Shown here: positions 1 through 7,308 of the stretch, one piece after another
Layout: the number at the start of each line of letters is the position of its first letter
Numbering within the stretch: the first letter of the stretch is position 1
Assembly: GCF_024708915.1 (NCBI RefSeq)
Contig: NZ_JANJXQ010000179.1
Coordinates: forward strand, 1-12,277
Reading direction: 5' to 3'
DNA length: 12,277 nucleotides
DNA from: Thiobacillus sp.
Lineage (GTDB): Bacteria; Pseudomonadota; Gammaproteobacteria; Burkholderiales; Thiobacillaceae
Notes under the pieces: model-generated
What the model was told of the DNA's origin: nothing
Seen by the model: the letters and a program-made list of their open reading frames with translations, nothing else
Databases searched by the model: none
Position numbers and translations under genes: made by a program

Positions 1-195
1 CGCGCCGCGCCCGCAGGCGGCACGCGTGATGCCGTCGCGGATCGAACTCAGTGTCAACCTGCCGCCGCCGATGGGCCCGAGCACGCCGAAGTACTCGCCC
101 TGCAGGATGTCGTGCGAGACGCCGCCGAGCGCCTGGGTGGCGCGAAAGCGCTTGGTCAGCGCCTCGACGCGGATCGCCGGGGTGCCCGGGTTCAT
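1..195 (-). CDS. ABC transporter ATP-binding protein, N-terminal fragment (ABC-2/YadG-like)
   Basis: Only the first 65 residues lie in the window; the gene runs off the left edge. The ATG at 195 overlaps the mlaB stop by four bases (ATGA), so it is translationally coupled to the Mla operon. The opening (IRVEALTKRF, then ALGGVSHDI and GEYFGVLGP) follows the start of ABC-2 export ATPases of the YadG/NodI/CcmA type, which commonly follow mlaB in betaproteobacteria and are paired with a membrane permease. The Walker A, expected as GPNGAGKTT, reads GPIGGGRLT, with Arg in place of the catalytic Lys, and the residues after it (LSSIRDGITRAACGRG) also depart from the usual LISILAGLTRADSG pattern. The frame is intact. 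This may be sequence error near a contig end, or a truly degenerate ATPase. Family call fairly safe; activity uncertain. Confidence 0.7.
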   Translation of the reverse strand, partial: MNPGTPAIRVEALTKRFRATQALGGVSHDILQGEYFGVLGPIGGGRLTLSSIRDGITRAACGRGA

Positions 196-470
196 GCGGG
201 CAGCAGGTCGGCCACGCCGTAGAGCTCGGCGAGCGTGGTGAAGCTCGCGGGCAGGCCGCTCACGCTGAGCGTGCGCCCGGCCTGCCGGGCCTGCCGCATG
301 GCGCTGAAGACGAGTGCGAGCGCCGCCGAGTCGGCGGCCTCGACGCCACTGAAGTCGAGCGTGTCGATGCCCCCCGCGAGCTGCGGTTGCAGCTCGCGCA
401 GGAGGCTGCCGACGCTGTCCACCGTCACCGCGCCGCTGATGCGGCAGCAGGCATCTTCGCAGGCGATCAC
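192..470 (-). CDS. mlaB: MlaB, STAS-domain protein of the phospholipid ABC transporter
   Basis: A 92-residue STAS-domain protein, the usual size for MlaB. In E. coli MlaB binds the ATPase MlaF in the cytoplasm and is needed for stability and activity of the MlaFEDB complex. Visible here are a beta strand (TLDFSG, about 37-42) followed by the STAS loop and helix (ADSAALALVF, 46-55); Ser48 occupies the spot of the conserved Ser/Thr at the helix start (Thr52 in E. coli MlaB). The start is GTG at 470, overlapping the mlaC stop as GTGA; no other start lies before the STAS core. It overlaps the next gene by four bases. The identification rests on fold pattern plus position directly after mlaC; sequence similarity within STAS proteins is low, but the context makes the call solid. 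Confidence 0.87.
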   Translation of the reverse strand: MIACEDACCRISGAVTVDSVGSLLRELQPQLAGGIDTLDFSGVEAADSAALALVFSAMRQARQAGRTLSVSGLPASFTTLAELYGVADLLPA

Positions 471-1102
471 GTGCCGTTGCGCGGGGCCGGCCTGGCCGCG
501 CCGCGCGCCGACTGGGCGGCCATGGTCTTGATCAGCCCGTCGATGCCGCTCTGGCGGATGGTATTGGAGAAGGAGGCCCGGTAGTTGGTGACCAGGCTGA
601 CGCCGTCGATCGCCACGTCGTACACCTTCCAGCCGAAGTTGGTCTTGTAAAAGCTATAGTCGATCGGGATCGGCTGCCCGCCCGGCTGGCGGATCTCCGA
701 GCGCACCGTCACGTCGGTCGCGTCCGGCTTCATCGCGAGCGGCTTGAACTCGACGGTCTGGTTCGTGTACGCCGTGAGCGAGGTCGAATACGTGCGCACC
801 AGCAGGTTGCGGAACTCGGCGACCAGCGCCTGCTTCTGCTTGGGGGTGGCGCGCGGCCAGTGCTTGCCGAGGGCGAGCTGGGTCATGCGGTTGAAGTCGA
901 AGTTGGGCAGCACCTTGGCCTCGACGAGCTGGTACACCTTTTCGATGTTCCCGCTCTTCAGCTCCTTGTCCTGCTTCAGGATGGCCAGCACTTCCTGGGT
1001 GGTGGTGCGGGCGAGCTCGTCGGGGGGCGTGTCAGCGGCGCGCGCCGGCCCGGTGGTCAGGCCGAGCACCATGGCGAGTGCCAGCAAGAATGAGCGCAAC
1101 AT
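467..1102 (-). CDS. mlaC: MlaC/Ttg2D periplasmic phospholipid-binding protein
   Basis: A 211-residue secreted protein of the MlaC/Ttg2D family, the periplasmic shuttle that carries phospholipids between the outer-membrane component and the inner-membrane MlaFEDB complex. Residues 1-22 form a signal peptide with a hydrophobic core (FLLALAMVLGL) ending in ARA. The mature part has typical family stretches: VLPNFDFNRMTQLALGKHW (about 68-86), FRNLLVRTYSTSL and the segment SFYKTNFGWKVYDVAIDGVS followed by VTNYRASF, which is the most recognisable MlaC signature. An AGGAAC ribosome site (1112-1117) precedes the ATG by nine bases. It follows the TolC-family gene after a 54-base gap, the only sizeable gap inside this operon, and overlaps mlaB by four bases. 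Full length and apparently intact. Confidence 0.93.
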   Translation of the reverse strand: MLRSFLLALAMVLGLTTGPARAADTPPDELARTTTQEVLAILKQDKELKSGNIEKVYQLVEAKVLPNFDFNRMTQLALGKHWPRATPKQKQALVAEFRNLLVRTYSTSLTAYTNQTVEFKPLAMKPDATDVTVRSEIRQPGGQPIPIDYSFYKTNFGWKVYDVAIDGVSLVTNYRASFSNTIRQSGIDGLIKTMAAQSARGAARPAPRNGT

Positions 1103-1156
1103 AGTCGGAATGTTCCTGTTGGAAGAAGAATCGGATGAAGGATGGACGCCCGGCGC

Positions 1157-2521
1157 TTACCTTGGTTCACCGGTGAGGCGCGCGAGCTGCGCCACGTTCA
1201 TGTTGTAGTCGTTGACCGTGCGCAGGTATTCGGTCTGCAGCAGGACGTAGTTCTTGAGCGCGTCGGCCACCTTGTCGGCGGTCTCGATCCCGGCTGACAG
1301 ATCGGCCAGCGCGGCCACCATCCAGCGCCGCGCCGCGGCCGCGCCCTCGGCCAGCTCGAGCTGGGCCTCGTAGTTGGCACGGGCATTGGCGTAGGCCTCG
1401 CCCACCTCGAACGGAATGCCGGCCACCGCGAACGCCTTCTTGTGGTTGAGCGCCTCGAGCTCGGCATGCGCCTGCTCGACGCGGGCGTTCGCCACGCCGA
1501 ACGCGTTGTCCCACTTCACCCCGACGACCGGGGTGAGGCCGACGCTGTTGAAGGGATCGTAGAGATAAGGATTGTCCAGCTGCTCGCGCTGCGAGGCGTG
1601 GTTGGCCTGGCCGACCACGCCGGCGTAGACGTCGGGCATGCGGTCGGCCTTCTTGGCCGCGACCAGTGCGCGGCGGGCGCGCAACCCCGCCTCGAGCTGC
1701 TGCATCTCGGGCCGTTCCTGGAGCGCCCGCGCCTGCAGTGCGGCGAGCTCCGTCTGCGGAAACGCCACCGGCTCGATGCGCTCGTCGGCGACCGCGAGCT
1801 CGCCCCCGAGGCCGGTGCCGGTCAGCACCTTGAGGCCGTCGAGGCTGATCTTTTCGATGGCGCGCGCCTGGTGTGCATATTTCGCGAGCAGGCCGCGGGC
1901 GGTCTGCAGCGCGTAGAGGTCGGACTGCCTGGATTCGCCGGTCTCCTCCTCCAGGTTGCGCTCGACCGAGGCGATCGAGCGGTTCAGCCGGTCCTGGATG
2001 TCCTCCAGGAAGACGCGGGTGTCACGCGCCGTGAGGTAGCCGTAGTAGGCGCGCTTGGTGTCGTAGATGGTGTCGCCGCGGGTCTGCCGCAGTTCGCCCT
2101 GCTTGAGCTCGATGTTGCCCTGCGCGGCCTCGCCGTAGCGCTCGACCTTGCCGAAGGTGTAGAGCGGCTTGACCAGGGCGAAATCGAGGTGGGTCCACTC
2201 GGAGATGCCGTTGATCTCGTCGCCGTCGGTACGCGGCACCGTTCCGCTGAACGCCCCGCCCTCGTAGAACCCGCCGTCGACTTCCGGCGCCAGCCCGATG
2301 AAGGCGTTGGCGCTGATGCGCCAGCCGGCGTTGCCTCTCACCTCCTTCAGGAGGCCGCGCGCCGCCTCGACCACCTGCTCGCGCTCCTTGATGCGCGGGT
2401 CGGCGGCAAGGCTCATCTCGACCGCCTGCTGCAGGTTGATGGTGTCCGCCCGTCCCGGCAGGGCAGCCAGCAGCACCCCCGCCGCAAGCAGGAAACGGAA
2501 GAGGGCATGGCGTTTCATCAT
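1157..2521 (-). CDS. TolC-family outer-membrane efflux protein within the mla operon
   Basis: A 454-residue outer-membrane factor of the TolC/OEP family, which makes trimeric beta-barrel and alpha-barrel channels spanning the outer membrane and periplasm. Residues 1-25 look like a cleavable signal peptide (LLAAGVLLAALPGRA). The two OEP halves are visible: the first with LQQAVEMSLAADPRI and PLYTFGKVE (119-127), the second with RPEMQQLEAGLRARRALVAA (about 270-289), the strand-turn around GVKWDNAFG, and long Ala-rich helices to the C-terminus. ATG at 2521 overlaps the mlaD stop by four bases (ATGA), so it is coupled to mlaD, and mlaC follows 54 bases later. Related operons often have the lipoprotein gene mlaA here. 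A role as outer-membrane partner of this Mla system is an inference from position only; a stand-alone efflux channel is the alternative. Confidence 0.88.
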   Translation of the reverse strand: MMKRHALFRFLLAAGVLLAALPGRADTINLQQAVEMSLAADPRIKEREQVVEAARGLLKEVRGNAGWRISANAFIGLAPEVDGGFYEGGAFSGTVPRTDGDEINGISEWTHLDFALVKPLYTFGKVERYGEAAQGNIELKQGELRQTRGDTIYDTKRAYYGYLTARDTRVFLEDIQDRLNRSIASVERNLEEETGESRQSDLYALQTARGLLAKYAHQARAIEKISLDGLKVLTGTGLGGELAVADERIEPVAFPQTELAALQARALQERPEMQQLEAGLRARRALVAAKKADRMPDVYAGVVGQANHASQREQLDNPYLYDPFNSVGLTPVVGVKWDNAFGVANARVEQAHAELEALNHKKAFAVAGIPFEVGEAYANARANYEAQLELAEGAAAARRWMVAALADLSAGIETADKVADALKNYVLLQTEYLRTVNDYNMNVAQLARLTGEPR

Positions 2522-2982
2522 GGTGCTCCTTCCTGGGCCTTGCCGTAGATGAACTGGCCGATCAGATTTTCCAGCACCACGGCGGACTGGGTGATGAGAA
2601 TCCGGTCCTGGTCCTTCAGTTTCTCGCTGTCGCCGCCCGCCTCCAGGCCGATGTACTGTTCGCCCAGAAGGCCCGACGTCATGATGGCGGCGCTCGTGTC
2701 CTTAGGAAAAGCATAGCGCTTGTCCAGGCGAAGGGTAACCGCCGCCTCGTAGGTCTCGGTGTCGAAGCGGATGTCCGCCACACGGCCCACCACGACGCCG
2801 GCGCTCTTCACCGGAGCACGGGGCTTGAGCCCCCCGATGTTGTCGAAGCGCGCGACGACCTCGTAGCTGTCACCGGTCTTGATCGCGCTCATGCTGCCGA
2901 CCTTGAGCGCCAGGAACAACAGCGCCACGATGCCTGCGATGACGAATAGGCCCACCCAGAGATCGAGTACGGTCTTGTTCAT
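2518..2982 (-). CDS. mlaD: MlaD, MCE-domain substrate-binding protein
   Basis: A 154-residue MCE protein. MlaD forms a hexameric ring in the periplasm, anchored to the inner membrane and bound to the MlaFE transporter, through which phospholipids pass. One membrane segment lies at about residues 8-27 (LWVGLFVIAGIVALLFLALK). The single MCE domain spans about 38-116, with the typical KPRAPVKSAGVVVGRV and TSGLLGEQYIGLEAGG stretches. A C-terminal helix (about 131-147) follows, as in the pore helices of E. coli MlaD. The ATG directly abuts the mlaE stop (TAA-ATG), with a GGGGAG ribosome site inside the mlaE 3' end. Its stop overlaps the TolC-family start by four bases. Length is slightly shorter than E. 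coli MlaD (about 180), mostly at the C-terminus. Confidence 0.95.
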   Translation of the reverse strand: MNKTVLDLWVGLFVIAGIVALLFLALKVGSMSAIKTGDSYEVVARFDNIGGLKPRAPVKSAGVVVGRVADIRFDTETYEAAVTLRLDKRYAFPKDTSAAIMTSGLLGEQYIGLEAGGDSEKLKDQDRILITQSAVVLENLIGQFIYGKAQEGAP

Positions 2983-3771
2983 TTAGCTCACTCCCCGGAA
3001 CATGAATGCGGTCAAAACGAAGTCCAGCGCCAGCACGGCAAGGCTGGAGGTCACGACGGTGCGCGTGGTCGCCCCCGAAACGCCCTCCGCGGTCGGCGGC
3101 GCGTCGTAGCCTTCGAACAGGGCGATGGTGGTGATGGCGACGCCGAACACCACGCTCTTGATGACGCCGTTCAGGATGTCCTGCTCGAAGTCGACCGCAC
3201 TCTGCATCTGCGACCAGAACGCGCCCTCGTCGACGCCGATCAGCTGCACCCCGACGAGGTAGCCGCCGAAGATGCCCATCGCCGAGAACAGCGCGGCCAA
3301 GAGCGGCATCGAGATCACGCCGGCCCAGAAGCGCGGCGCCACCACGCGCGCGATCGGATCGACCGCCATCATCTCCATCGCGGAAAGCTGCTCGGTCGCC
3401 TTCATCAGGCCGATCTCGGCAGTGATCGCGGAGCCGGCACGGCTGGCGAACAGGAGTGCGGCCACCACCGGCCCCAGTTCGCGCACCAGCGACAGCGCCA
3501 CCAGGATGCCGAGCGCCTCCTCCGAACCGTAGGTCTGCAAGGTCTCGTAGCCCTGCAGGCCGAGCACCATGCCGACGAACAGGCCCGAGACCAGGATGAT
3601 GACGAGCGAGAGGACGCCTGTGAAGTACATCTCGCGGATGGTGAGACCGAAGCGGCGGAACGCGGTGCCCGAATGCAGCAGCATCACCCCGAAGAAACGC
3701 GCGGCGAAGCCGATGCGCCACACGCTCTGGATCGTGCTGTTCCCCAGGTTTTCAATCGTTTGTCTAAGCAT
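2983..3771 (-). CDS. mlaE: MlaE, permease of the phospholipid ABC transporter
   Basis: A 262-residue inner-membrane permease of the MlaE/Ttg2B family, the membrane part of the MlaFEDB phospholipid transporter. An N-terminal amphipathic segment precedes about five hydrophobic segments (near residues 50-75, 85-115, 145-180, 200-220 and 235-258). The family signature is clear: [19 protein letters not shown] at about 95-113, followed by [16 protein letters not shown]. This corresponds to the cytoplasmic coupling region that contacts the ATPase. The ATG at 3771 lies inside the end of mlaF (8-base overlap) and its stop abuts the mlaD ATG. Full length for the family, with no sign of damage. Confidence 0.95.
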   Translation of the reverse strand: MLRQTIENLGNSTIQSVWRIGFAARFFGVMLLHSGTAFRRFGLTIREMYFTGVLSLVIILVSGLFVGMVLGLQGYETLQTYGSEEALGILVALSLVRELGPVVAALLFASRAGSAITAEIGLMKATEQLSAMEMMAVDPIARVVAPRFWAGVISMPLLAALFSAMGIFGGYLVGVQLIGVDEGAFWSQMQSAVDFEQDILNGVIKSVVFGVAITTIALFEGYDAPPTAEGVSGATTRTVVTSSLAVLALDFVLTAFMFRGVS

Positions 3772-4576
3772 TCAGCGCTCCCAGGCGCAGGTCGTCCGCG
3801 TAGGACGGCGCCGGATAATGGAACGGCACCGGGCCGTCGGCCTCGCCGTGCACGAACTGGTGCACGTAGGGCAGTCCGGAGGCACGGATCTCGGCGGCAG
3901 TGCCCTCGGCGACGATCACCCCCTCCGAGACGAAATACACGTAGTCGACGATCTTCAGCGACTCCTGCACGTCGTGGGTCACCACCAGCGAGGTCAGCCC
4001 CAGCGTGTCGGTCAGGCGGCGGATCAGGTTCCCGGTCACCCCCAGGGAAATCGGGTCGAGCCCGGCGAAGGGCTCGTCGTACATCACCAGCATCGGATCG
4101 AGCGCGATCGCGCGCGCCAGCGCGACCCGCCGCGCCATGCCGCCGGAAAGCTCCGACGGGATGAGGTGCGCCGCCCCGCGCAGGCCGACCGCGTGCAGCT
4201 TCATCAGCACGAGGTCACGGATCGCGTCCTCCGGTAGGTCGGTGTGCTCGCGCAGCGGAAAGGCCACGTTGTCGAACACCGAGATGTCGGTGAACAGCGC
4301 GCCGAACTGGAACAGCATGCCCATCTTGCGGCGCAGGCGGTAGAGCTCGGCCGGCCCGAGCTCGCCCACCGACTCGCCCGCCACGCGCACCGTCCCCTGG
4401 CCGGGCCTGACCTGGCCGCCAATCAGACGCAGGAGCGTGGTTTTGCCGCAACCGCTGCTGCCCATGATGGCGACGACCTGGCCGCGCCGGGCGGTCAGGT
4501 TGATGCCCTTCAAAACCGGCCGGGCACCATAGCCAAATGCGACATCCGCGATTTCGACCAGATTGTCGTTATGCAA
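3764..4576 (-). CDS. mlaF: MlaF, ATPase of the phospholipid ABC transporter (TTG start)
   Basis: A 270-residue ABC ATPase that powers the Mla phospholipid transporter at the inner membrane. All catalytic elements are present: Walker [10 protein letters not shown] (39-47), Q-loop Gln90, signature LSGGM (143-147), Walker B with Asp167-Glu168, D-loop AGLDP and switch His201. The C-terminal extension (about 245-270, [15 protein letters not shown]) is typical of MlaF; in E. coli this tail reaches the partner ATPase and the MlaB interface. The start must be TTG at 4576: the next in-frame codon boundary upstream is the stop of the preceding gene, 13 codons before, with no ATG or GTG between, and the family N-terminus ([13 protein letters not shown]) begins right after it. 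Any ribosome site is weak. First gene of the mla operon, 36 bases after orf1. Confidence 0.94.
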   Translation of the reverse strand: MHNDNLVEIADVAFGYGARPVLKGINLTARRGQVVAIMGSSGCGKTTLLRLIGGQVRPGQGTVRVAGESVGELGPAELYRLRRKMGMLFQFGALFTDISVFDNVAFPLREHTDLPEDAIRDLVLMKLHAVGLRGAAHLIPSELSGGMARRVALARAIALDPMLVMYDEPFAGLDPISLGVTGNLIRRLTDTLGLTSLVVTHDVQESLKIVDYVYFVSEGVIVAEGTAAEIRASGLPYVHQFVHGEADGPVPFHYPAPSYADDLRLGALNA

Positions 4577-4609
4577 GAAATCCAGCCCGTATTTTTTGTC
4601 GAGGGCGAC

Positions 4610-4615
4610 ATTCTA
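4610..4615 (-). promoter_or_regulatory. Possible -10 element for the mla operon
   Basis: On the minus strand the stop of the upstream gene is part of GGTAGAATGTC; TAGAAT (4615 to 4610) is a good -10 hexamer and resembles the TAGAAT found upstream of the TPR gene in this window. A start about seven bases on would leave a leader of some 27 bases before the mlaF TTG codon. The expected -35 region (about 4633-4638, CTGTGG) is a poor match. The motif would allow mla expression independent of the sigma-54 operon upstream, but a chance match is possible. Confidence 0.3.
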
Positions 4616-5254
4616 CCGAAGCCGGCCGCCCGCCACAGCTACAGACCGGGTTTCCTGCGCGCGGTTCTCGGTTTTCGCGGCGCCTGCCGTCGCCGGATTG
4701 CGGCGGGAGAAGAAGGCAGGCGCCGCCCAGGCGACCGAGAGCACGCCGGCGACGGCGACCAGCAGCCACCCGGCCAGGGCCTGCTCGTCCACCCGGTAAC
4801 TGTTGCAGATGCGCACCGGCGACACGATATAGAGCCAGCCGGCCACCGCCACCATGCTGATGACGTTTGCCGCGACGAAGCCGCGCCCGATCGCGCCGAG
4901 CGGCCGCCAGCTGAGCGCCAGCGGCAGGCCGACCAGCAGCGGCAGACTGGCGAACTTGGCCAGCTCCATCCAGGGGTCCGCCAGCGCCGCGTCGAGCGCG
5001 CGCGGCAGCATCCAGTAGCTCGAGACCAGCCCGGCGAGCAGCGTGAGCGGCACGCCATGGGCGTTGTGCGCGGCGAGCCACCGCGCGAGGCGCCGCGGCA
5101 GGGCGAGCGCGCCAAACGCACCGGCCGCCGCGAGCAGCGGCATCTGCAGCAGCATGTGGGCGGCCATGCTTGCCTCCAGCCAGGCACGCAGCGGCGGCAG
5201 CGCAAGCAGGGCCACCAGGGCGATGGCGGCGACACCGGGATGGCGCCCGTTCAC
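4613..5254 (-). CDS. CtaG-like integral membrane protein (orf1 of a norSY-senC-orf1 type cluster)
   Basis: A 213-residue membrane protein with about six hydrophobic segments (near 8-22, 30-52, 66-82, 98-115, 125-145 and 158-180) and a charged C-terminal tail. It starts at GTG 5254, overlapping the senC stop as GTGA. The pattern MAAHMLLQMPLLAAAG near residue 30 and YRVDEQALAGWLL near 153 recalls the CtaG family of caa3-oxidase assembly proteins (HM..H...L..AP and a late D-Q-x-x-G motif). That similarity is by eye and weak. A membrane protein of unknown role occupies the same last place in the norSY-senC-orf1 operons of ammonia oxidisers. A part in copper insertion into the oxidoreductase, with the SCO protein, is the likely role. 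The same frame is open upstream to about 5866 but that part overlaps senC and is not coding. Confidence 0.75.
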   Translation of the reverse strand: MNGRHPGVAAIALVALLALPPLRAWLEASMAAHMLLQMPLLAAAGAFGALALPRRLARWLAAHNAHGVPLTLLAGLVSSYWMLPRALDAALADPWMELAKFASLPLLVGLPLALSWRPLGAIGRGFVAANVISMVAVAGWLYIVSPVRICNSYRVDEQALAGWLLVAVAGVLSVAWAAPAFFSRRNPATAGAAKTENRAQETRSVAVAGGRLR

Positions 5255-5856
5255 AGGATGGACCCCACGTGCGCCGCGAACGGCAGCGGCTGGTCGTAGT
5301 CGGCGATCAGCGCGAGGCGCCCGGCGCGATCGAGAAGATGGATGGCCGCGTTGTGCTCGAAGCCGCCCATGCCGTCCGGGATCACCGTGATGCCGAAGGC
5401 CTGCAGCAAGGCTTGCAGCTCCGCCTCGCTGCGCACCCGCGCGACGCGCCATCCGCTGCCGTCCGCGCCGAAGCGCCCGGCGTACGCCTTGAGCGCGTCC
5501 GGGTGGTCGTTCTTCGGGTCGAAACTGATGCTGAGCAGGACAAAATCGCGTTCCAGGGCAGCCGGCGGGACGTTGTCGCGGATCTGGCGGAATCCTGCGC
5601 CGAGCGCGCTGCAGACGGTACGGCAGCGCGTGTAGATGAATTCCACCGCGACCAGCCTGCCGGCATAGTCCTGCAGGCTGAACAGGCGCCCGTCCTGGTC
5701 CTCCAGCAATGCCGCCGGAACCGGCCGTGGCTCGCTCAGGACGGCGTTGCGCCGGGCGGCTTCGCTGGTGAAGGCGGCGAGGCCGTCCGTGCCGAACCAG
5801 AACAGGCCGCAGCCAAGGGCCAGGATCAGCAGCCCGGCAGCAACGCTGCGCGTCAT
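5251..5856 (-). CDS. senC: SCO1/SenC/PrrC family copper chaperone
   Basis: A 201-residue membrane-anchored thioredoxin-like protein of the SCO1/SenC family, which delivers copper to, or reduces the cysteines of, the CuA site of haem-copper oxidoreductases. One membrane segment (about 6-23) leaves the domain in the periplasm. The copper-binding residues are present: Cys78 and Cys82 in YTRCRTVC, and His168 in FEHNAAIHLLD, with the SFDPKNDHPD stretch (111-120) between. The usual Pro after the first Cys is replaced by Arg, a mild departure. The start chosen is ATG 5856, overlapping the subunit I stop as ATGA; the frame is open further upstream but only inside the subunit I gene. It overlaps orf1 by four bases. 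The neighbouring CuA subunit is the obvious client. Confidence 0.92.
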   Translation of the reverse strand: MTRSVAAGLLILALGCGLFWFGTDGLAAFTSEAARRNAVLSEPRPVPAALLEDQDGRLFSLQDYAGRLVAVEFIYTRCRTVCSALGAGFRQIRDNVPPAALERDFVLLSISFDPKNDHPDALKAYAGRFGADGSGWRVARVRSEAELQALLQAFGITVIPDGMGGFEHNAAIHLLDRAGRLALIADYDQPLPFAAHVGSIL

Positions 5857-7307
5857 GCCGCACCACCCGCTGCGGTGCGCAGCCGGCTGGCGAAGCGCAC
5901 GACGAACACCAGCACGGCCGCGATCACGACCGCCGCGAAGGCCGAACCGACGCGGTCGTACGGCAGCCATTCCGGCAGGTGCGCGGCGTAGCGGCGCGGC
6001 ACGCTTTCAAGGCCGCCGTAGAGGAAGGCGAAGACGAAGCCCATCCCCGCCAGGGCGAACGCCCAGAAGCTCAGCCGGTCGAGGAGGCCTGCGGCGCCAT
6101 GGCGGCCGCCGTTGGCCAGGTAGTACATGAAGCCGAACACCATGGTGACCATCCCCAGCAGCAGGTAGGTGTGGAAGTGGCCGGGTACCCACAGGGTGTT
6201 GTGCATGACGTGGTTGACGACGATGGTCCCGTCCACCATGGCGGGAATCACCCCCGCGGCCCAGCCGAACATCGACAGCAGCAGCAGACCCGAGGCCATG
6301 TCCCACTTGATGCCGGAGCGATAGACGATCGTCAGCGCGCCGTACACCGTGACCACCAGCACCGGCAGCCCGTTGAGGTAGGAGATGACCTGGCCCATGA
6401 TCAGCATCCACTTCGGCATGGCGAAGTCCATCAGCAGATGGTGCGGGTAGATGATCATCACCAGGACCGTCGAAGCCGTGAACGCCGCCAGGAACACGCG
6501 GTTGGACTGCCAGGGGCGCTGCGTGTAGCGCGGCAGGATCTCGTAGACGGCGATCACCGCCATGTAGATCGTCGCGTTGATGAACACGTGGCCGAAGAAG
6601 TAGATCAGGTTCTTGGCCAGCAGCGGGTCGATGGTGAAGCTCGGCAGGTAGAGGTTGATCTGCATCATCACCAGGATGCTCGCGCCGCTCACGATGCTGA
6701 TGGTATTGACGATCAGCACCATGGTGCTCGCCACGACCGTGGGCGGCGGGCCGTACTCGCCCCTGCGCAGGAAGAGCTGCGGCCAGCCGAGCGCGTGCGC
6801 CAGGCTGCCGTAGGTCTGGATCACGGCGCGCGCGACGTCGAGGTACAGCAGGAGGAAGCCGGTGCCGATCACCAGCAGGCCCGCCATGAACAGGGCGGCC
6901 GCATCCCTGCTCCAGACGCCCATCGACTGGCCGGGCAGCGGGTAGAGGAAGGTCCACGCGCCGGCGAACTTGCCCCACAGCACGCTCGCCAGGATCAGCA
7001 CGACGCCGAACAGGAACAGCGCCAGGTTGGCGAGGAGAAGCGCGGCGGACAGGCGGACGTATTGCCGCAGGAAGTGCCACATGATCGCGGCGCCGCCCAG
7101 CGCGGCGACGCCGACCATGCCGGCGCCGTGCAGGGTCATCAGTTCGTAGAACCGGTCGACGCCGATGGAAACGATCTGTGCCTGCTCGAGCCGCATCGTC
7201 AAGCCGAAGGCCATCATCAGCAGCAGGATCGCCCCGGCGGCAACGAGATAGGCGAGGACGCCGGCGGTGGCGCCGGCATGGGGTGGCATGGGGTTCGATG
7301 CGGTCAT
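5853..7307 (-). CDS. Haem-copper oxidoreductase subunit I, probable sNOR-type nitric oxide reductase (annotated widely as cytochrome c oxidase subunit I)
   Basis: A 484-residue catalytic subunit with about twelve membrane segments. The six ligand histidines can be placed: His60 (LHGAGM) and His379 for the low-spin haem, His377 (VPGHFH) for the active-site haem, and His240 (FFGHVF), His289 and His290 (YPHH) for CuB. At position 244, where oxygen reductases have the Tyr cross-linked to the CuB histidine (HPEVY), this protein has Asn (HVFIN). Loss of that Tyr is a mark of nitric oxide reductase classes of this superfamily rather than oxygen reductases. The operon order (subunit II, subunit I, SCO, membrane protein) is that of norSY-senC-orf1 in Nitrosomonas. 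It therefore probably reduces NO at the periplasmic side using electrons through CuA; oxygen reduction cannot be excluded. Start ATG 7307 lies one base after the subunit II stop; four-base overlap with senC. Confidence 0.9.
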   Translation of the reverse strand: MTASNPMPPHAGATAGVLAYLVAAGAILLLMMAFGLTMRLEQAQIVSIGVDRFYELMTLHGAGMVGVAALGGAAIMWHFLRQYVRLSAALLLANLALFLFGVVLILASVLWGKFAGAWTFLYPLPGQSMGVWSRDAAALFMAGLLVIGTGFLLLYLDVARAVIQTYGSLAHALGWPQLFLRRGEYGPPPTVVASTMVLIVNTISIVSGASILVMMQINLYLPSFTIDPLLAKNLIYFFGHVFINATIYMAVIAVYEILPRYTQRPWQSNRVFLAAFTASTVLVMIIYPHHLLMDFAMPKWMLIMGQVISYLNGLPVLVVTVYGALTIVYRSGIKWDMASGLLLLSMFGWAAGVIPAMVDGTIVVNHVMHNTLWVPGHFHTYLLLGMVTMVFGFMYYLANGGRHGAAGLLDRLSFWAFALAGMGFVFAFLYGGLESVPRRYAAHLPEWLPYDRVGSAFAAVVIAAVLVFVVRFASRLRTAAGGAA

Positions 7308-7308
7308 G

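Noticed and set aside
1442..2548. Plus-strand 368-codon open frame opposite the TolC-family gene
   Set aside because: Antisense shadow of a gene with a signal peptide and OEP motifs; low-complexity composition and no recognisable domain.
5255..5866. Upstream extension of the orf1 frame to 5866
   Set aside because: It covers senC in another frame and gives an Arg/Gly/Pro-rich sequence; the GTG at 5254 overlapping the senC stop is the natural start.
5857..5970. N-terminal extension of senC by 38 residues
   Set aside because: It lies within the subunit I 3' end and is Arg-rich; ATG 5856 with ATGA overlap directly precedes the membrane anchor.
5853..7307. Ordinary aa3- or cbb3-type cytochrome c oxidase subunit I
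   Set aside because: Tyr at the HPEVY position is Asn, and the cbb3 hallmarks (cytochrome c subunits FixO/FixP, WWYGHN motif) are missing.
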